A stretch of 43,586 nt of DNA from Candidatus Eremiobacteraceae bacterium (GTDB taxonomy: Bacteria > Vulcanimicrobiota > Vulcanimicrobiia > Eremiobacterales > Eremiobacteraceae): contig DATCBN010000049.1 of NCBI GenBank assembly GCA_036511855.1, positions 1-43,586 of the forward strand. The letters are read 5' to 3'. The notes below the pieces were generated by a model. The model searched no databases and was not told the DNA's origin. It saw only the letters and a program-made list of their open reading frames with translations. Numbering within the stretch: the stretch's first letter is position 1; each line of letters begins with the position of its first letter. This document shows, piece by piece, positions 43,476-43,586 of this stretch. Position numbers and translations under genes: made by a program.

Positions 43476-43586
43476 TTATGCGGCGTCAGCGGCCGACTTC
43501 AGCCGCGAGGAATCCACTCGAATTCCGGGCCCCATAGTGGAGGCCACGCTGATGCTTCTCAAGTAGGTTCCTTTCGCCGACGCCGG
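43476..43586 (-). CDS. rplA: Ribosomal protein L1, C-terminal part (cut by window edge)
   Basis: The frame from the right edge reads 36 residues, [20 protein letters not shown] and then [16 protein letters not shown], ending in TAA (complement of 43476-43478). [18 protein letters not shown] is the invariant end of bacterial L1. The remainder lies outside the window. The gene order L1, L10, L7/L12 matches the universal cluster; nusG and rplK are expected further on. Confidence 0.95.
   Translation of the reverse strand, partial: PASAKGTYLRSISVASTMGPGIRVDSSRLKSAADAA

Overview
The window is GC-rich bacterial chromosome, except for a visibly AT-richer stretch at about 1-1200. It holds mostly single-copy housekeeping genes: ribosomal proteins L1/L10/L7-L12, recA, ftsY, gatCAB, mutS2, purA, tyrS and aroQ. 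Alongside these are a form I (true) aerobic CO dehydrogenase operon, a K+-independent H+-pyrophosphatase, a BldC-like regulator coupled to a WhiG/FliA-type sigma factor, and secreted hydrolases. This mix suggests an aerobic, probably soil or desert-type, poorly cultured lineage. Candidates are Eremiobacterota (WPS-2), Chloroflexota or Actinomycetota relatives; this placement is an inference, not something the sequence proves.

Region 1 (1-3450) is the right end of an integrated element. It carries a truncated CDS, a RelA/SpoT-fold alarmone synthetase overlapping a small partner ORF, a ribbon-helix-helix-like protein, small orphan ORFs, a Cys-rich protein, an excisionase and a tyrosine integrase. 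The integrase abuts the 3' end of tRNA-Pro(GGG), the likely attachment site. The other att copy is outside the window. A 20-codon ORF resembling the start of the integrase gene overlaps the excisionase start.

Region 2 (3600-13600) is oxidative metabolism. A secreted PQQ-type dehydrogenase lipoprotein is translationally coupled to an unknown secreted protein. Divergent to it is coxMSLGFDE: three CO dehydrogenase subunits with the AYRCSFR form I active site, then CoxG, an XdhC/CoxF-like protein carrying an extra C-terminal YHS domain, the MoxR-type ATPase CoxD and the VWA protein CoxE.

Region 3 (13700-25900) holds a secreted phosphoesterase, the aroQ-HU-GNAT cluster, divergent hslO, and a minus-strand run gatC-gatA-gatB-mutS2-tyrS with an RlmD/TrmA-like methyltransferase upstream.

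Region 4 (25750-32450) starts with purA, followed by a chain of ATGA-coupled small genes that look remotely like flagellar switch/export parts. A secreted GH125 glycosidase and an OmpR-type two-component pair follow. Region 5 (32589-37881) is one minus-strand series: BldC-like HTH, sigma factor, ftsY, recA, recX, pgeF, with an FHA/zinc-ribbon gene upstream. Region 6 (37916-43586) has an orphan peptide-type ABC permease, hppA, an M48 metalloprotease and rplA-rplJ-rplL with an L10 leader.

A family of short intergenic hairpins (GGGCAAGC-N3-GCTTGCCC and GGGTGAGC-N3-GCTCACCC) occurs at three places: tandem with a 52-bp period after hppA, in inverse orientation between mutS2 and tyrS, and built into a 16-bp perfect stem between the M48 gene and rplL. 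The strongest candidates for something undescribed are this repeat family, the RelA/SpoT-small ORF pair on the island, the purA-coupled unknown chain, and the BldC-sigma coupling with a tandem duplication at the junction.
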